A stretch of DNA of 64,000 bases from JAICJC01 sp963757605 (GTDB lineage Bacteria; Actinomycetota; Thermoleophilia; Gaiellales; JAICJC01), in contig CAVWSF010000003.1 of NCBI GenBank assembly GCA_963757605.1, positions 372,001 through 436,000 of the forward strand, in the 5' to 3' direction. Position 1 is the first letter of the stretch, and each line of letters begins with the position of its first letter. Shown in pieces: positions 16,222 to 24,589 of the stretch. The notes below the pieces were generated by a model that worked only from the letters and a program-made list of their open reading frames with translations, did not search any database and was not told the origin of the DNA. The translations under genes were made by a program, and so were the position numbers.

Positions 16222-16707
16222 ATGGACTACACCATCCCGGAGGGCACGCGGATCGGCCACGTGCACCTCAAGGTCTCCGATCTCGACCGCGCCGAGGCGT
16301 TCTACCGCGACGTGCTCGGGTTCGAGGTCCAGCAGCACTTCGACTCGTCGGCCGCGTTCCTCTCCGCCGGCGGCTACCACCACCACATCGGCCTGAACAT
16401 CTGGCAGAGCCGCGGCGGGCCGCCGCCTCCGCTGGGCACGACCGGCCTCTTTCACCTCGCGATCCTCTACCCCACCCGAGCCGACCTCGCGACGGCGGTG
16501 AAGCGCGTCCTCGAGCAAGGCGTGCCGCTCGCCGGGGCGTCCGATCACGGCGTCTCCGAGGCGATCTACCTCCAGGACCCCGACGGCAACGGGATCGAGC
16601 TCTACCGCGACCGCGATATGTCAGAGTGGCCGCGCGACCAGGACGGCCGGATCGCGATGGTGACGCTGCCGCTCGACATGGCCGGCCTCCTGGCCGAGGC
16701 CAGCTAG
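16222..16707 (+). CDS. VOC (glyoxalase/dioxygenase fold) family protein
   Basis: A 161-residue vicinal-oxygen-chelate protein, resembling the CatE/catechol 2,3-dioxygenase branch. Motifs: RIGHVHLKVSDLDRAEAFYR with a metal-ligand His, GGYHHHIGLNIWQS, LFHLAILYPTRADL with a second His, and LQDPDGNGIELYRDR with the Glu ligand. Three metal ligands are therefore in place. The substrate is unknown. Its stop overlaps the nitrilase stop on the opposite strand by 4 bases. Confidence 0.85.
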   Translation: MDYTIPEGTRIGHVHLKVSDLDRAEAFYRDVLGFEVQQHFDSSAAFLSAGGYHHHIGLNIWQSRGGPPPPLGTTGLFHLAILYPTRADLATAVKRVLEQGVPLAGASDHGVSEAIYLQDPDGNGIELYRDRDMSEWPRDQDGRIAMVTLPLDMAGLLAEAS

Positions 16708-17597
16708 GAGCCGACCGAGAGGCGGAAGACGTCCGGCCGGTGGTAGTGACCGGCCGGGTCGAACCGCTGGCGCTCCTCGTCGAGGCGCGCCGGCTCGAGC
16801 ACCGCCGTCACGATGCCCGGCTCGTCCCAGAGCGGGCCCGCCAGGTAGCTCCCGTCCGGCCCCAGGATGGCCGTGCCGCCGCGGCTCATCAGGTCGTCGC
16901 CGTCGGCGAGCGGCACGTCATCGGGGTGCGACGACGCGCGCTGGAACACCACTGACGTGAGGACGTAGGCGCGCGCCTCGCGGGCGATGTGGCGCATCGA
17001 GTCGTGCCAGGCGTCCGAGTCGTCCGCCGTCGGCGCGAGCAGGATCTCGAGCCCGTCCTGGTAGAGCGCGAACCGGGCGAGCGGCATGTTCATCTCCCAG
17101 CAGATCAGGCCGCCCACGTTCCCGAACCCGGCGTCCACGGTGTGCAGGCTCGACCCGTCGCCCATGCCCCAGACGAGCCGCTCGTGGTTGGTCGGCATCA
17201 GCTTTCGGTGATGGCTGCGCAGCACGCCGTCCGGTCCGTGCACGAGAAGCGAGTTGTAGAGGGTCCCGCCCGAGCGCTCGTTCGCGCCGACGGCCAGCCA
17301 GACGCCGTGGCGCTTCGCCGTCTCGCCGAGGCGGTCGCAGGCCGGCCCGGGCACCTCGACCGCCTCGCGCATGAGCCGGGCGAACGTGGCCTTCGCGGCC
17401 GGGTCGGCGCCGGCGGCGAGGTGGCGCACCCAGCGGTTCGACGGGTAGCAGGGGACGAAGGCCTCGGGGAAGAGCACGAGCTCCGCCCCGGCCGCGGCGG
17501 CCTCGGCCGTGAGCGCCTCGACCCGCTCCAGCGTGCCTTCCCGGTCGAGGATCGCCGGCTCGGCCTGGACGCACGCGACGGTGACGGCGGCCCGCAC
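16704..17597 (-). CDS. Nitrilase family carbon-nitrogen hydrolase
   Basis: A 297-residue hydrolase with the Glu-Lys-Cys triad: Glu in LVLFPEAFVPCYP, Lys in HHRKLMPTNHERLVWGMGDG, and Cys in GGLICWEMNMP. The CWE signature and the RLVWG block point to true nitrilases (branch 1) or cyanide hydratase-like enzymes rather than amidases. The GTG start has a ribosome binding site (GGGGAG) and follows the GFA stop by 2 bases, so it is expressed with the GFA protein. Confidence 0.88.
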   Translation of the reverse strand: MRAAVTVACVQAEPAILDREGTLERVEALTAEAAAAGAELVLFPEAFVPCYPSNRWVRHLAAGADPAAKATFARLMREAVEVPGPACDRLGETAKRHGVWLAVGANERSGGTLYNSLLVHGPDGVLRSHHRKLMPTNHERLVWGMGDGSSLHTVDAGFGNVGGLICWEMNMPLARFALYQDGLEILLAPTADDSDAWHDSMRHIAREARAYVLTSVVFQRASSHPDDVPLADGDDLMSRGGTAILGPDGSYLAGPLWDEPGIVTAVLEPARLDEERQRFDPAGHYHRPDVFRLSVGS

Positions 17598-17599
17598 CG

Positions 17600-18080
17600 T
17601 CAGCTCCCCGGTCCGCCGGATGCGAGGGCCGCGCGGAGCCGCTCGTAGCTCGCGGGCGGCCACAGGGCCTTCGTGTCGTAGTAGACCTCGAAGGCCGGCA
17701 CCGACTCCGGGAGCGCGATCCAGTCGCGCTTCGACCGCGTGAAGATGTGGACGTCGGGCGAGACCTGCGACGGATCGTCGAGCGTCCCCGCGCGCACGAA
17801 CCACACCTGCGGGCGGGTGTACTCGCTGAAGACCGCGACCTGGCAGGCCGGGCAGCGGAAGATGCGCTGGGTCGAGCCGTCGTCGCGCGGCACGTCGACC
17901 GGCCGGGGATCGCCGGCGACGACCTCCAACCTGCCGGCCTCGATCAGCACGTTGATCGCGAACGCGCTGCCGCTCTGGCGCTGGCAGTTCAGGCAGTGGC
18001 AGCAGTGCACGAAGAGCGGCTCGGAGCGCAGGTGGTACCGCACCGCGCCGCACGAGCAGCCGCCGTCGAGGCCGTCCGAC
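17600..18080 (-). CDS. GFA (glutathione-dependent formaldehyde-activating enzyme-like) family protein
   Basis: A protein of about 160 residues with the GFA zinc-binding fold: GGCSCGAVRY at the N terminus, CCHCLNCQRQSGSAF in the middle and FRCPACQVAVFSEY later, seven to eight Cys in total as usual. Many GFA proteins are not formaldehyde enzymes, so the substrate is open. Coupling to a nitrilase suggests handling of a reactive nitrile or aldehyde, which is inference. TAGTGT lies 7 bases before the ATG, so the pair can be transcribed on its own. Confidence 0.85.
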
Positions 18081-18087
18081 ATCGCGC

Positions 18088-18093
18088 GAACAC
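18088..18093 (-). promoter_or_regulatory. -10 box (TAGTGT) for leaderless GFA-nitrilase pair
   Basis: TAGTGT on the minus strand ends 7 bases before the ATG at 18080, in the 16-base gap after the AKR fusion gene. Confidence 0.55.
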
Positions 18094-18096
18094 TAG

Positions 18097-19797
18097 TCAC
18101 GGCCCGAGATAGCGCGCTCCAAGCGCAGCCGCGAGCGAGCGGTGGGCCGGCCCAGTGCCGACGAGGACTGAGCGGGCCGGGTCGACTCCGTGCTCCCGCG
18201 AAAAGGCGAGCACGAGCCCCGGGAGCGGCGGCCGGCACCAGCAGCGCGGCGGGCCGGCCGGGTGCGGGCAGAGAGCGGCCTCGACGGGCCCGCGGACGGC
18301 GGCCGCGACCCGGGCGGCCGCCGAGTCGAGCGCTGCCCGGTCTCCGCTCGGGCTCCAGTCGAAGACGAGGTGCGGCGCCTGCGGATCGGAGTTGGCGAGC
18401 ACCTCGGGGGACGCTGCGGCCGCGGCGAGGAAGGCTCCGGCGCGTGCCCCGCGCAGCTGCGGCCCGCGGACGAAGGGCCGCCGCTCGACCTGCGCGAAGC
18501 CCTCGTCGTCCCCGGGCGGCTCGAGCTCGCGGACGGTGCGCATCTGCGACGTGGGCGCCATCAGCCCAGGCTCGGCGCGGGCCAGGTCTCGCAGCTCGTC
18601 GGGCCCCGGCAGCGCGCCGAGGCGGTCGAGCAGGCGCTCCACGAGGTTGATCTGCGCCTGCGCAAGCGGCGTGTCGAGCCAGATGCAGCGCACCGCAGCT
18701 CCGTGCCGTCCAGAAGCAGCGAGGATGTCGTTCCGGGCCGCCCGGCTCAGGTAGGTGTTGTCGAGGACGACCCGGCGGACGCCGGCCGCGAGCGTCTCGT
18801 CGAGCGCGGCCGCGACGTCGCGCAGGGTGCCGCCGCGCTCGTCGCGATTCAGGCGCAGGTAGCCCCTGGCGACGTGCTCCTCCGCGACGCCGGTCTTGCC
18901 CGCGCCGGGGATGCCCATGACGAGGACGACGTCCGCCCCGGCCGCGGTGCGGGCCTGCGGACGGGGCGCCACCGTCGGCTCCCGGCCGAGCGCGCGGGCG
19001 ACCGCGGCGTGCTGATCGGCGTCCAGCCGCAGGCGGGCGGCGCCCGCGGCGGAGCGGGCCGTCTCCTTCCGGCGTGCGCCCGGGATCGCGACGAGCCCCG
19101 GCGAGAGGCCCAGAACCCACGCGAGGGCGACTTCGGCCGGCGTCGCGCCGAGCTCTCCAGCCAGCGCCGCCAGGGCGGCGTTTCGGGCCAGGCGACCGGC
19201 GCGCTTCGGCCCGCCGAGCGGCGAGTGGGCGATGACGGCGACCCCGGCGGCGGCGCAGCGGTCAACGACTCCGCCTCGCAACGGGCGGTCGTCGAACGGG
19301 CCGAGCGCAACCTGGACGGCCTCGATCGGGGCGAGCTCCATGGCCTCGTCGAGCAGGCACCGGTTGACGTTGCAGACGCCGACCCGGCGGGCCATGCCCT
19401 CTTCGCGGATCCTGGCCAGCGCGCGCACGGACGTCCGCCACGGCGTGCGCGGGTCGGGCGCATGCAGCAGGTACAGGTCGATCGGGAGGCCGTCCAGCGC
19501 GGCCAGGCTGGCCTCGCAGTCCGCCAGGATGGCCTTCGCGCGCCCGTCCGGGACCCACGCCCCGGCGGGCCGAGCCATTCCGCCCTTCGTGACCACGCGG
19601 GCGCGGGTCTCCGTTCGGGCGCTGCGCAGCGCAGCGGCCAGGAGCTGCTCGTTCTGGTCGTACGCCCGGGCGGTGTCGAAGACCGTGACCCCAGCCTCGG
19701 CCGCGGCCCGGATCGTCTCAGGCGCGCCGTCTGCGGGAAGGCGCATGCAGCCGAGGCCGACCCGAAGCTCCGCCGGGTCGAGCCAGGCCGGAGTCAC
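18097..19797 (-). CDS. Aldo/keto reductase fused to P-loop kinase and HAD-like phosphatase segment
   Basis: A 566-residue three-part protein. Residues 1-285 form an aldo/keto reductase barrel: GLGCMRLPADGA, FDTARAYDQNEQLLAAAL with the Asp-Tyr pair, IDLYLLHAPDP with the His, and IAHSPLGGPKRAG. Residues about 292-460 are a polynucleotide-kinase-like P-loop domain: GIPGAGKTG (Walker A, about residue 295), LNRDERGG, LDNTYLSRAARNDI, and VRCIWLDTPLAQAQIN. The end (CPHPAGPPRCWCRP, about residue 515, then DPARSVLVGTGPAHR) matches the C-terminal half of HAD phosphatases related to PNKP. The GTG start overlaps the surE stop. Confidence 0.8.
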   Translation of the reverse strand: MTPAWLDPAELRVGLGCMRLPADGAPETIRAAAEAGVTVFDTARAYDQNEQLLAAALRSARTETRARVVTKGGMARPAGAWVPDGRAKAILADCEASLAALDGLPIDLYLLHAPDPRTPWRTSVRALARIREEGMARRVGVCNVNRCLLDEAMELAPIEAVQVALGPFDDRPLRGGVVDRCAAAGVAVIAHSPLGGPKRAGRLARNAALAALAGELGATPAEVALAWVLGLSPGLVAIPGARRKETARSAAGAARLRLDADQHAAVARALGREPTVAPRPQARTAAGADVVLVMGIPGAGKTGVAEEHVARGYLRLNRDERGGTLRDVAAALDETLAAGVRRVVLDNTYLSRAARNDILAASGRHGAAVRCIWLDTPLAQAQINLVERLLDRLGALPGPDELRDLARAEPGLMAPTSQMRTVRELEPPGDDEGFAQVERRPFVRGPQLRGARAGAFLAAAAASPEVLANSDPQAPHLVFDWSPSGDRAALDSAAARVAAAVRGPVEAALCPHPAGPPRCWCRPPLPGLVLAFSREHGVDPARSVLVGTGPAHRSLAAALGARYLGP

Positions 19798-20567
19798 TCG
19801 AGCTGCCAGCGCGCGATCTCCTCGATCGCTCCCGCGCTCGTCAGGTCGAGGTGGACGGGCGTGACGGCGATCTTGCCCTCGGCGATCGCCCGGAAGTCGG
19901 TATCGGGCTCGTCGTGGTAGGACGGGTCGTCGCCGTAGATGCGGTAGCGGCGCAGGCCGGCCTCGTCGTACTCGACGTCGAGCCGGTCGCGGTAGATCCG
20001 CCGCCCGAGCCGCGCCACCTCGACGCCCTGCACCGGCGGCGGCGGCGCGTTCACGTTCAGGATCGTCCCCTCCGGCAGGCCGCGCTGGGCGACGTGGCGG
20101 ACCAGCGTCGGGAGGATGCCGGCGGCCGGCGAGAAGTCGTAGTTGCGCTGGCGGCGGAAGTGGAGCCCGGCCTCCTTCGACTGCTGCGACACGGCAATCG
20201 CGGGGATGCCGAGCACGATGCCCTCGAACGCGGCGGCGACGGTGCCCGAGTAGGTCACGTCGTCGCCCAGGTTCACGCCGTAGTTGATGCCTGCGACGAT
20301 CAGGTCGGGACGCTCGCCGAGGAATCCCAGCTCGGCGAACCGCACGCAGTCGACCGGCGTGCCGTCGGTGGCGAAGCCGCGCGATCCGTCGCGCAGCTCG
20401 ACCTCCGTCACCGTCAGGGAGCGGTCGATCGTAATGCCGCGGCCGACCGCGCTGCGGTTGGAGTCGGGCGCGATGACCGACACCTCGCCGACCGTGTCGA
20501 GGGCCTGCTTGGCGGCGAGCAGGCCGCGCGATGTGATGCCGTCGTCGTTCGTGAGCAGGATGCGCAT
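19794..20567 (-). CDS. surE: 5'/3'-nucleotidase SurE
   Basis: Metal-dependent nucleoside monophosphate phosphatase, 257 residues from ATG 20567. The metal-binding start MRILLTNDDGITSRG, then VIAPDSNRSAVGRGIT, VDCVRFAELG and AGINYGVNLGDDVTYSGTVA are all in place. GTG 20573 is possible but leaves only 3 bases after the TAACCT box. The stop overlaps the start of the AKR-kinase fusion, so a nucleotidase and a putative kinase/phosphatase are made together. Confidence 0.93.
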   Translation of the reverse strand: MRILLTNDDGITSRGLLAAKQALDTVGEVSVIAPDSNRSAVGRGITIDRSLTVTEVELRDGSRGFATDGTPVDCVRFAELGFLGERPDLIVAGINYGVNLGDDVTYSGTVAAAFEGIVLGIPAIAVSQQSKEAGLHFRRQRNYDFSPAAGILPTLVRHVAQRGLPEGTILNVNAPPPPVQGVEVARLGRRIYRDRLDVEYDEAGLRRYRIYGDDPSYHDEPDTDFRAIAEGKIAVTPVHLDLTSAGAIEEIARWQLE

Positions 20568-20576
20568 TGCCACGGA

Positions 20577-20602
20577 AGGTTACGAGGAGCGGCCGGTATC
20601 GT
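20577..20602. promoter_or_regulatory. Divergent -10 boxes for surE and acetyltransferase
   Basis: Only 41 bases separate the two start codons. TAACCT (20582-20577, minus strand) ends 9 bases before the surE ATG; TATCGT (20597-20602, plus strand) ends 6 bases before the acetyltransferase ATG. Each -35 region would overlap the other promoter, so the two should compete for polymerase. Confidence 0.5.
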
Positions 20603-20608
20603 GCCCGG

Positions 20609-21211
20609 ATGCCGAGCCGCGGGCCCGCATACCGCATCGTGACGCCCCGTCTCGTCCTCCGCTGCTGGGACCCGCGCGACGCGCCGCTCCTCAAGGACGC
20701 GATCGATTCGAGCCTCGACCATCTGCGGCCGTGGATGCCGTGGGCCCGGCACGAGCCGCAGACGCTCGCCCAGAAGGTCGAGCTCCTGCGCGAGTTCCGG
20801 GGCCAGTTCGACCTCGGCGCGGACTCGGTCTACGGCATCTTCGACGCGGGCGAGGAGCGCGTCCTGGGCGGTACGGGCCTGCATCCGCGCATCGGGCCCG
20901 GCGGGCTCGAGATCGGCTATTGGATCCGGGCGGACGCGGCCGGCCGGGGCTTTGCGACGGAGTCCGCCGCCGCGCTCACTCGGGTCGCGTTCGAGCTCGC
21001 CGGGGTCGGCCGGGTCGAGATCCACTGCGCCGCCGAGAACCTCGCCAGCGCGGCGATCCCGCGGAAGCTGGCGTACAGCCTCCAGGAGCCGGCGGGCGAC
21101 GACCTCGTGTTCACGCTTGCCGCCGCGGAGTTCCCCGAGAGCCCGGCTGCAAGTACGGCGCTCGCCGCCTTTGACGCCGCCGGGACGCCGCTGATCGATG
21201 AGCTGGGGTAG
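20609..21211 (+). CDS. GNAT N-acetyltransferase, RimJ/RimL type
   Basis: A 200-residue acetyltransferase of the Acetyltransf_3 class that modifies protein N termini or small amines. It opens with the RIVTPRLVLRCWDPRDAPLL signature, has LRPWMPWARHEPQ and the acetyl-CoA loop region EIGYWIRADAAGRGFATESA (R-x-x-G-x-A form), then ENLASAAIPRKLAY. The target is unknown. ATG 20609 is picked because a -10 box sits 6 bases upstream. Confidence 0.87.
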   Translation: MPSRGPAYRIVTPRLVLRCWDPRDAPLLKDAIDSSLDHLRPWMPWARHEPQTLAQKVELLREFRGQFDLGADSVYGIFDAGEERVLGGTGLHPRIGPGGLEIGYWIRADAAGRGFATESAAALTRVAFELAGVGRVEIHCAAENLASAAIPRKLAYSLQEPAGDDLVFTLAAAEFPESPAASTALAAFDAAGTPLIDELG

Positions 21212-21247
21212 GGGAACCTTCCGGCCGTCGGTGCCGTCTGAGAGCAC

Positions 21248-21844
21248 ATGAGACGCCTGGTGACGATCCTCCTCCTCGCGGGGACGGTCGCGGCCGCCAC
21301 GGGCTGCCTCGGGGGATCGGCTCGATCCGGACAGGTGCACGTCGCACCGCCCGCGACGCGGATGGAGGTCACCTACTTCGGCGCGCTGCTGCCATCGAGC
21401 TGTCGCCACGCCGGGCACTGCTTCTCCCTGCACCGGGTCTCGTGCCCGCCTGGATCCCACTGCGTACCGCCCGTCGCGCACGCCGAGCTGGTGCACTGCC
21501 CCGGAAGTGCCCAAGTCGGACTGCACTGCTACGCCGTCCGGCCGTCGGGGCGGGCCGCCAATCCGTTGCTCATCCTCCAGCAGCGCGAGCTGTCCTGCTC
21601 GCCCGCCCGAGGCGGTTACGCCGACCCGGCCGCCGCGTGCCGGGCGCTCGCGGACTACGTGCCGCGACTGCACGACCGGGGCGCGCGGGTCTGCATGTGT
21701 CCGTTCCAGGCGTGGCAGACACTCGCCGTCGGAACGTTCCGCGGCCGTCCGGTGACCGCCGACCTCTCGGCCTGCGCGACCTGCGGCCTCGGCCGCGCCG
21801 CGATCGCCGACAGGGACGCCCTCACGCCGGCCCTGAGCGGCTGA
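21248..21844 (+). CDS. Cys-rich lipoprotein, possibly protease-inhibitor-like
   Basis: A 198-residue exported protein with a lipobox (LLLAGTVAAATGC, Cys at about residue 20). The mature part carries a dozen Cys, likely disulfide-paired. The C-terminal stretch (AACRALADY ... VCMCPFQAWQTLAVGTFRG) loosely resembles the subtilisin-inhibitor-like (SSI) fold, where a Cys pair and a V-x-G-x-x-x-G strand recur; this is a weak resemblance. Otherwise no family is recognised. Confidence 0.6.
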   Translation: MRRLVTILLLAGTVAAATGCLGGSARSGQVHVAPPATRMEVTYFGALLPSSCRHAGHCFSLHRVSCPPGSHCVPPVAHAELVHCPGSAQVGLHCYAVRPSGRAANPLLILQQRELSCSPARGGYADPAAACRALADYVPRLHDRGARVCMCPFQAWQTLAVGTFRGRPVTADLSACATCGLGRAAIADRDALTPALSG

Positions 21845-21902
21845 CCGCCAAGCGCCGGTATCAGGTAGCGCACCCTCCGCCGGCACACATTCGTGAGCCG
21901 GG

Positions 21903-21933
21903 TGAAACATTGGCATCAGGCACCGGTGTTTCA
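21903..21933. terminator. Inverted repeat between convergent genes, possible terminator
   Basis: TGAAACA (21903-21909) and TGTTTCA (21927-21933) can form a 7-bp stem between the lipoprotein gene and truA, overlapping the truA stop codon. No clear T-tract follows on either strand, so a termination role is uncertain. Confidence 0.3.
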
Positions 21934-22632
21934 GTAGGTGACGGAGGTCAGGGTGAGGCCGTGCGGCGGGGCGGTGCGGCCGGCCTCGGAACGCGGCTTT
22001 CCTCCAAGGAGCGCGGCCAGGTGGTGGGTGTCCGGGCGCTCCAGCATCGTCCCGACCAGGACGCGCACCATGTGACGCAGGAAGGCGTCGGCCGTGACGC
22101 GGAACTCCATTCGGTCGCCGTCGGAGTGCCAGTTGGCCGAGAGCACCGTACGGTCGAAGTGGACGTGCTCGGTCTCTGTCGTCGTGAACGCCGTGAAGTC
22201 GTGGGTGCCCTCGATCACGGCGGCGCAGGCTTCGAGAGCGGCGCGGTCGAGCGGGCGAGGATGGTGGAGCTCGTACCGGGCCCGCATCGGGTCGGGGACC
22301 GCCGCCGTGGTGATCCGATAGGCGTAGCTCCGGGCGCGGGCGTCGCGGCGGGCGTCGAAGCCGTCCGGCGCCTCGCCGCCCTCGCGGACGGCCACGTCCG
22401 GCGGCAGGCGGCGGTTGAGCGCCTGAAGCGGGAGGAGGCGTGCCGCCGTGAGCGACACGACGTTCGCCTCGGCGTGGACGCCGGTGTCGGTGCGGCCGGC
22501 GACCGTCAGCTCCCGGGGCTCGACCTCGAGCGCTCCGGCCAGGTCGCCCGCGACCGTGCGCAGACCGGGCTGGGCCGCCCAGCCGTGGAAGTCGGTGCCG
22601 TCGTAGGCGACGGTCAGCCGGTACGCCGGCAC
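21931..22632 (-). CDS. truA: tRNA pseudouridine synthase TruA
   Basis: Makes pseudouridine at positions 38-40 of tRNA anticodon stems. The 233-residue protein has the catalytic Asp in AGRTDTGVHA, the start RLTVAYDGTDFHGWAAQP, and the family segments HDFTAF and FLRHMVRVLVGTML. The GTG at 22632 lies 8 bases after the rplQ stop; no better start exists. Last gene of the ribosomal superoperon, as in many actinobacteria. Confidence 0.94.
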   Translation of the reverse strand: MPAYRLTVAYDGTDFHGWAAQPGLRTVAGDLAGALEVEPRELTVAGRTDTGVHAEANVVSLTAARLLPLQALNRRLPPDVAVREGGEAPDGFDARRDARARSYAYRITTAAVPDPMRARYELHHPRPLDRAALEACAAVIEGTHDFTAFTTTETEHVHFDRTVLSANWHSDGDRMEFRVTADAFLRHMVRVLVGTMLERPDTHHLAALLGGKPRSEAGRTAPPHGLTLTSVTY

Positions 22633-22640
22633 GTCCGGGG

Positions 22641-23009
22641 TTACGGCTGGTGGTCGACCAGCTCGAGGTACGCCATCGGCGCGGCATCGCCGGGGCGCGG
22701 GCCGAGCTTCACGATCCGCGTGTAGCCGCCCGGCCGCTCGGTGAAGCGCGGGCCGATCTGGTGGAACAGGTCGTGGACGGCGTCCTTCGAGCGCAGGAAC
22801 GCGACCGCGTGGCGCTGCGCCGCCACGTCGGTCGGGTCCTTGCGTGCAAGGGTGATGAGCTTCTCGGCGATCGGCCGCAGCTCCTTCGCCTTGGCCTCGG
22901 TCGTCTGGATGCGGCCGTGGGCGAAGAGGGCCCCGCACATGTTGGAGTGCAGCGCCTTGCGGTGGGCCGGGTCGCGGCCCAGCTTGCGACCCTTGCGCTG
23001 ATGCCTCAC
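22641..23009 (-). CDS. rplQ: 50S ribosomal protein L17
   Basis: A 122-residue L17 near the peptide exit of the large subunit. It begins MRHQRKGRKLGRDPAHRKAL, the signature of the family, and ends YLELVDHQP. The start is a GTG that overlaps the rpoA stop (GTGA). Confidence 0.98.
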   Translation of the reverse strand: MRHQRKGRKLGRDPAHRKALHSNMCGALFAHGRIQTTEAKAKELRPIAEKLITLARKDPTDVAAQRHAVAFLRSKDAVHDLFHQIGPRFTERPGGYTRIVKLGPRPGDAAPMAYLELVDHQP

Positions 23010-23953
23010 TCAGAGCCCCGGAGGTTGAGGCCGTGGGCCTGGAGCGTCTCCTTGACCTCCTCGATCGACTTCTTGCCGAAGTTCGGGATCGCGGCCAGCT
23101 CGGCCTCGGTCTTGGAGATCAGGTCGCCGATCGTCTCGATGCCGACCCGCTTCAGGCAGTTGTACGAGCGCACGCCCAGCTCCAGCTCCTCGATCAGGAT
23201 GTTCTCCATCCCGTGCGCGGAGGGCGCGGCGGCCTCGGCAGCGGCGCCGTCGGGCCGGATGGCCAGGTCGGCGGCGTCGATGTCCGTGAAGATGCTGAGA
23301 TACCGGATCAGGATCTCGGCCGCGTCCTTGACGGCGTCCTTCGGCGTCATCGAGCCGTTGGTCGTCACCTCGAGCTTCAGCTTGTCGAAGTCGGTGCGCT
23401 GACCGACGCGGGCGGCGTCGACGTCGTAGGACACGCGCCGCACGGGCGAGAAGATCGAGTCGACCGGGATGACCCCGATCGTCGTCTCCGGCCCCTTGTT
23501 GCCCTCGGCCGGCACGTAGCCGCGGCCGCGGGCGATCGTGAGCGTCATCTCGAACCGGGCCTTCTCGGCCAGGTGGCAGATGATCAGGTCGGGGTTCAGG
23601 ATCTCGAGGTCGGAGGGCGCCTCGATGTCGGCCGCGGTCACCTTGCCGGGGCCGTCCTTCTGCACCTGCACCTCGACCTCGCCCGACTCGCCGTGCAGGC
23701 GGCAGATGAGGTTCTTCAGGTTCAGGATGACGTCCGTCACGTCCTCGCGGACGCCGGGGACGGAGGTGAACTCGTGGGCGACGCCCTCGATCTTGACGGA
23801 GGTGACGGCAGCCCCCTCCAGGGACGAGAGCAGCACGCGGCGGAGGCTGTTGCCGAACGTGTAGCCGAACCCGCGGTCGAGCGGTTCGACGACGAACGTC
23901 CCCAGCGTTTCGCCGACGTCTTCTGACGTGATCTTCGGAATGTTTTCGAGCAT
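23006..23953 (-). CDS. rpoA: RNA polymerase alpha subunit
   Basis: A 315-residue alpha subunit. The N-terminal dimerisation domain (FVVEPLDRGFGYTFGNSLRR, LLSSLEGAAVT) is followed by a linker and the C-terminal domain that contacts UP elements and activators (LELGVRSYNCLKRVGIETIG, SIEEVKETL). The length is normal. It follows rpsD by 7 bases. Confidence 0.98.
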   Translation of the reverse strand: MLENIPKITSEDVGETLGTFVVEPLDRGFGYTFGNSLRRVLLSSLEGAAVTSVKIEGVAHEFTSVPGVREDVTDVILNLKNLICRLHGESGEVEVQVQKDGPGKVTAADIEAPSDLEILNPDLIICHLAEKARFEMTLTIARGRGYVPAEGNKGPETTIGVIPVDSIFSPVRRVSYDVDAARVGQRTDFDKLKLEVTTNGSMTPKDAVKDAAEILIRYLSIFTDIDAADLAIRPDGAAAEAAAPSAHGMENILIEELELGVRSYNCLKRVGIETIGDLISKTEAELAAIPNFGKKSIEEVKETLQAHGLNLRGSE

Positions 23954-23960
23954 GTGGTCC

Positions 23961-24581
23961 TTACTTCGAATAGAACTCGACGATCAGCTGCTCCTGGACC
24001 GGCGTGTCGATGTCCGCGCGGTCGGGGAGCCGGAGCACGGTCCCCTGCAGGTTGTCGTGGTCGGCCTGGAGCCATGGCGCGACCGACGCCGTGAGGTCGG
24101 TGGCGTCGGCCACAACCGCCTTGGCGCCGGATCCCTCACGGAGGGAGATGACGTCATCGGCGGTGACCTGGTAGGACGGGATGTTGACCTTCCGTCCGTT
24201 CACGGTGAAGTGGTTGTGGCGCACCAGCTGGCGGGCCTGCGAGCGCGAGGCCGCGAACCCGAGCCGGTAGACGACGTTGTCGAGGCGCAGCTCGAGCATC
24301 CGCAGGAAGTTCTCGCCCGTGATGCCCGCCTTGCGGCTGGCCTTGTCGTAGTACGTGCGGAACTGCGTCTCGAGCACGCCGTAGTAGCGGCGCATCTTCT
24401 GCTTCTCGCGCAGCTGCAGCAGGTACTCCGACTGCTTGGTGCGGCCGCGGCCGTGCTCGCCCGGCGGGTAGGCACGGCGCTCGATCGCGCACTTCTCGGT
24501 GAGGCAGCGCTCGCCCTTCAGGAAGAGCTTCATGTTCTCGCGCCTGCACTGCTTGCACTTGGGGGAGATCATGCGGGCCAT
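23961..24581 (-). CDS. rpsD: 30S ribosomal protein S4, zinc-binding form
   Basis: A 206-residue S4 that starts 30S assembly. The N terminus carries the four-Cys zinc site (CKQCRRENMKLFLKGERC then EKC), the C+ form. The S4 RNA-binding domain is at about residues 95-155 (LDNVVYRLGF, ARQLVRHNHFTVNG). S4 is the classic autoregulator of the alpha operon in E. coli. Here its start codon sits right behind a copy of the structured repeat (24590-24735), with a GGGAGG ribosome binding site. Confidence 0.98.
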   Translation of the reverse strand: MARMISPKCKQCRRENMKLFLKGERCLTEKCAIERRAYPPGEHGRGRTKQSEYLLQLREKQKMRRYYGVLETQFRTYYDKASRKAGITGENFLRMLELRLDNVVYRLGFAASRSQARQLVRHNHFTVNGRKVNIPSYQVTADDVISLREGSGAKAVVADATDLTASVAPWLQADHDNLQGTVLRLPDRADIDTPVQEQLIVEFYSK

Positions 24582-24589
24582 TGGGCCTC

